DNA of 64,000 nt. Origin: Polytrichum commune. Lineage: Eukaryota; Streptophyta; Polytrichopsida; Polytrichales; Polytrichaceae. Below the pieces are notes generated by a model. That model worked only from the letters and a program-made list of their open reading frames with translations. It did not search any database and was not told where the DNA came from. The stretch covers positions 47,487,169-47,551,168 of the forward strand of contig OX485806.1 in assembly GCA_950295325.1 (NCBI GenBank), in the 5' to 3' direction. The translations under genes were made by a program, and so were the position numbers. Positions 62,113 through 64,000 of the stretch are shown in pieces; positions within the stretch are counted from its first letter, which is position 1; each line of letters starts with the position of its first letter.

Positions 62113-63971
62113 TGTGAGGCCAAAACCATCCCCCTTAAGCGTCCTAGTCCGGGTGATGGCTTTGAGAATCACATGTGTTGCCTAGAAATTTGAAACAAGT
62201 GCGAAGTAACTCTCATGTTCAAGAGAGCGTGTATGGCTTTGAATCATTGTGCTTTATTAACATTAGCCTATTGGCTTGTGGTAGCGTTGGCTTTCTCAAG
62301 AGTCCAACCCGCGGCTTTGGCCACGCACGCCTTCAAGGATACTCCCCTTGTCCTCTTTACCTTAACCTCCGTCGTGGGTTGTGGACAAGGGTCCTTGACC
62401 TTCTCCATCACTTGTGTAATTGATTTAGTTGGTTAAAAGATGTGAGCGTTGAAAAACGCTATTCTCTGTAATAGCCTCTAAATACAACCGTCTGTCAACC
62501 ACACATGCCCCTACCTAGGCTAATGTGACTACCCCCCTATCTATGGGTTTATAATTTGGGCTAAATGCTAAGTGTCCTTAGCCTCATTAACTTCCAACAA
62601 TTTGTAGTTATAGCACCTAATTCAATTCCATCCCTTTCCTAATTAGCCAAACACCATGGTGGCTCCTTGATCCCAACTTAACCCCAGCTGGGCCATCTGC
62701 CTACTTATTTAACCCCTTCACTAATATCCCAGCCACCTTAGCTACCCTTCACCAGCTTCATAATTGAGAGCCCTTAACTGCCCAAGCAGCTGCAGTCCCA
62801 GCCGCTGGAGGTCCAGCAACTGTCTCCCAGCAAGCTGCGGCCCAGCACTGTATCCCAACAACCTTTAGCTCATAAATCTGTATTTCCAGCAGCTGCGGCC
62901 CAGCAACTGTATCCCAGCAACCTTTAGCTCAGAAATCTGTATTTCCAGTAGCTGCGGCCCAGCAACTGTATCCCAGCCACCTTAGCTCAGAAATATGTAT
63001 TTCCAGCAGCTGCGGCCCAGCAACTGTATCCCAGCAACCTTTAGCTCAGAAATCTGTATTTCCAGCAGCTGCGGCCCAGCAACTATATCCCAGCCACCTT
63101 AGCTCAGAAATCTGTATTTCCAGCAAGCTGCGGCCCAACAACTGTATCCCAGCAACTGTCTTCCGGCAGACTGTAATTCGGGAAACCCTTAGCTACTAGG
63201 CTGATGTCCCTTAATCATTGTAACCACAATCTTCTAACCTAGTATCTAGTCAAGCATTCCCCTAATCACCTAACTAATGACTAACATGTCCCACTAATTT
63301 AACCAACTAACAACCACCCATAGGTGTAGTCTAATGATTCTACACTTTCCCTCCTTATGATGGGGGTTAACTTCCTAACTTCACTAATAACTAGCTACTA
63401 CACACATAAAACCTCAAGCTCTAAGAGCTCGCTCCCTTGAGAGGACTTGAGAGAGAGCTTAACTAATTCACTTCACTAAAAACTAATAACCCACACACGT
63501 GGCTCAAGCTCTTAAGAGCTTGCTCCCTTGAGAGCGCTTGATGGAGAGAGAGGAAAATGAGAGAGAAACCACCTTAAGTAGCAAAGAGGGAGAGAGGGAG
63601 AGAGAGGTGAGCATAGGGTGAGAGGATTAGCACCTCCAATCACAATCCCTTAACCTTCACCTTCAAAGTAGGGACTAATCCCCTTCCACCAAGCTTCCTT
63701 CTTCCTAAACTAACAAAGTGGATCCAAAAGTGGGCATTTAACCCGCGGAGCTCACCTTGCCTCACCTTACCCCCTACTCACATAATCAAGGCATCCTCTT
63801 ATTGAAATCAAACCTTGAAATAACTACACAACACATTTTAATGCCTAAACTTAAATCCACACCACACTTCATTCTTTTTATGTTTTGTGAATAATCATAA
63901 CACCTCAAAGTCAAACTAAAATTGGTTTCGAAGAGTTAATCACCACATGTGGGCACCATTTTGGACTCACA
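62113..63971 (-). mobile_element. Solo LTR with 5-bp target-site duplication (copy 3)
   Basis: A 1859-base repeat starting TGTGAGGCC and ending GGACTCACA, flanked by CCCCA on each side (62108-62112 and 63972-63976). It shares its ends and scattered internal blocks with copy 2 (for example 'cttaagcgtc.tagtccg' and '.tgtgggcac.at..t..g.ctcaca'). The middle differs by tandem expansion. The private target-site duplication makes it an independent solo LTR, not the partner of copy 2. Confidence 0.85.
62824..63170. repeat. Tandem array of six ~58-bp units
   Basis: 'gctgcggccca' recurs at 62835, 62892, 62951, 63009, 63068 and 63127, each within a ~58-base unit ('cagcaactgtatcccagc' then 'ttagctcagaaatctgta'). 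It lies within LTR copy 3. Copy 2 has only one comparable unit (near 48110-48155), so the array expanded in this copy. Confidence 0.9.
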
Positions 63972-64000
63972 CCCCACCGTCAACCAACCTTTTGTCTCTC

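Noticed and set aside
62824-63170. CRISPR-like array
   Set aside because: Units are contiguous 58-bp tandem repeats with no unique spacers, inside a plant LTR.
47473-63971. One 16.5-kb LTR retrotransposon bounded by the repeats at 47.5-49.2 kb and 62.1-64.0 kb
   Set aside because: Each LTR has its own different 5-bp flank duplication (CGTTT and CCCCA). There is no PBS or polypurine tract next to them, and the sequence between holds unrelated elements. They are two independent solo LTRs.

Overview
This is nuclear DNA of a land plant. The evidence is spliced genes with GT/AG introns, a plastid-type RNase E/G gene with a probable transit peptide, a fragment of a plant-specific FtsHi gene, a plant DD39D mariner element, a plant-type non-LTR retrotransposon with RNase H, and a tRNA-iMet-primed LTR retrotransposon. 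Low gene density and heavily decayed repeats suggest a large, repeat-rich genome. A seed-free plant is only a guess. No rRNA, tRNA or CRISPR was seen.

Layout. Bases 1-1534 are the end of an LTR-like repeat. About 1.7-5.2 kb is a decayed, transposon-like coding region on the minus strand, followed by a tandem array of ~100-bp units at 5.3-5.8 kb. The only gene that looks intact is at 8.78-15.6 kb on the plus strand: a four-exon chloroplast RNase E/G-like ribonuclease. Its modelled length is 1471 aa, with an unusually long N-terminal part.

From about 16.4 to 38.5 kb there is a remarkable block. Its edges carry related sequence in inverted orientation. Between them lie intron-containing fragments of at least nine unrelated genes. 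One, aconitase, is on the minus strand. Eight are all on the plus strand, in this order: methionine aminopeptidase 1, a DNAJC25-like J protein, SF3B5, an unidentified coiled-coil protein, DNA polymerase delta catalytic subunit, ATG10, UTP20 and an FtsHi-type protein. Most are truncated and several carry stops or a frameshift. Their order, shared orientation and kept introns point to DNA-level gene-fragment capture by a transposon (Helitron, Pack-MULE or long-inverted-repeat type), not to a normal gene cluster. This is the main discovery candidate.

From 38.5 to 64 kb I see only repeats: an LTR retrotransposon remnant (PBS and gag) next to an array of small hairpins, two solo LTRs of one family each with a perfect 5-bp target-site duplication, a dead LINE 3' part with RNase H, and a mariner element with perfect 31-bp inverted termini but a broken transposase. 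Several tandem repeats lie among them. Long stretches between are AT-rich with no recognisable gene.
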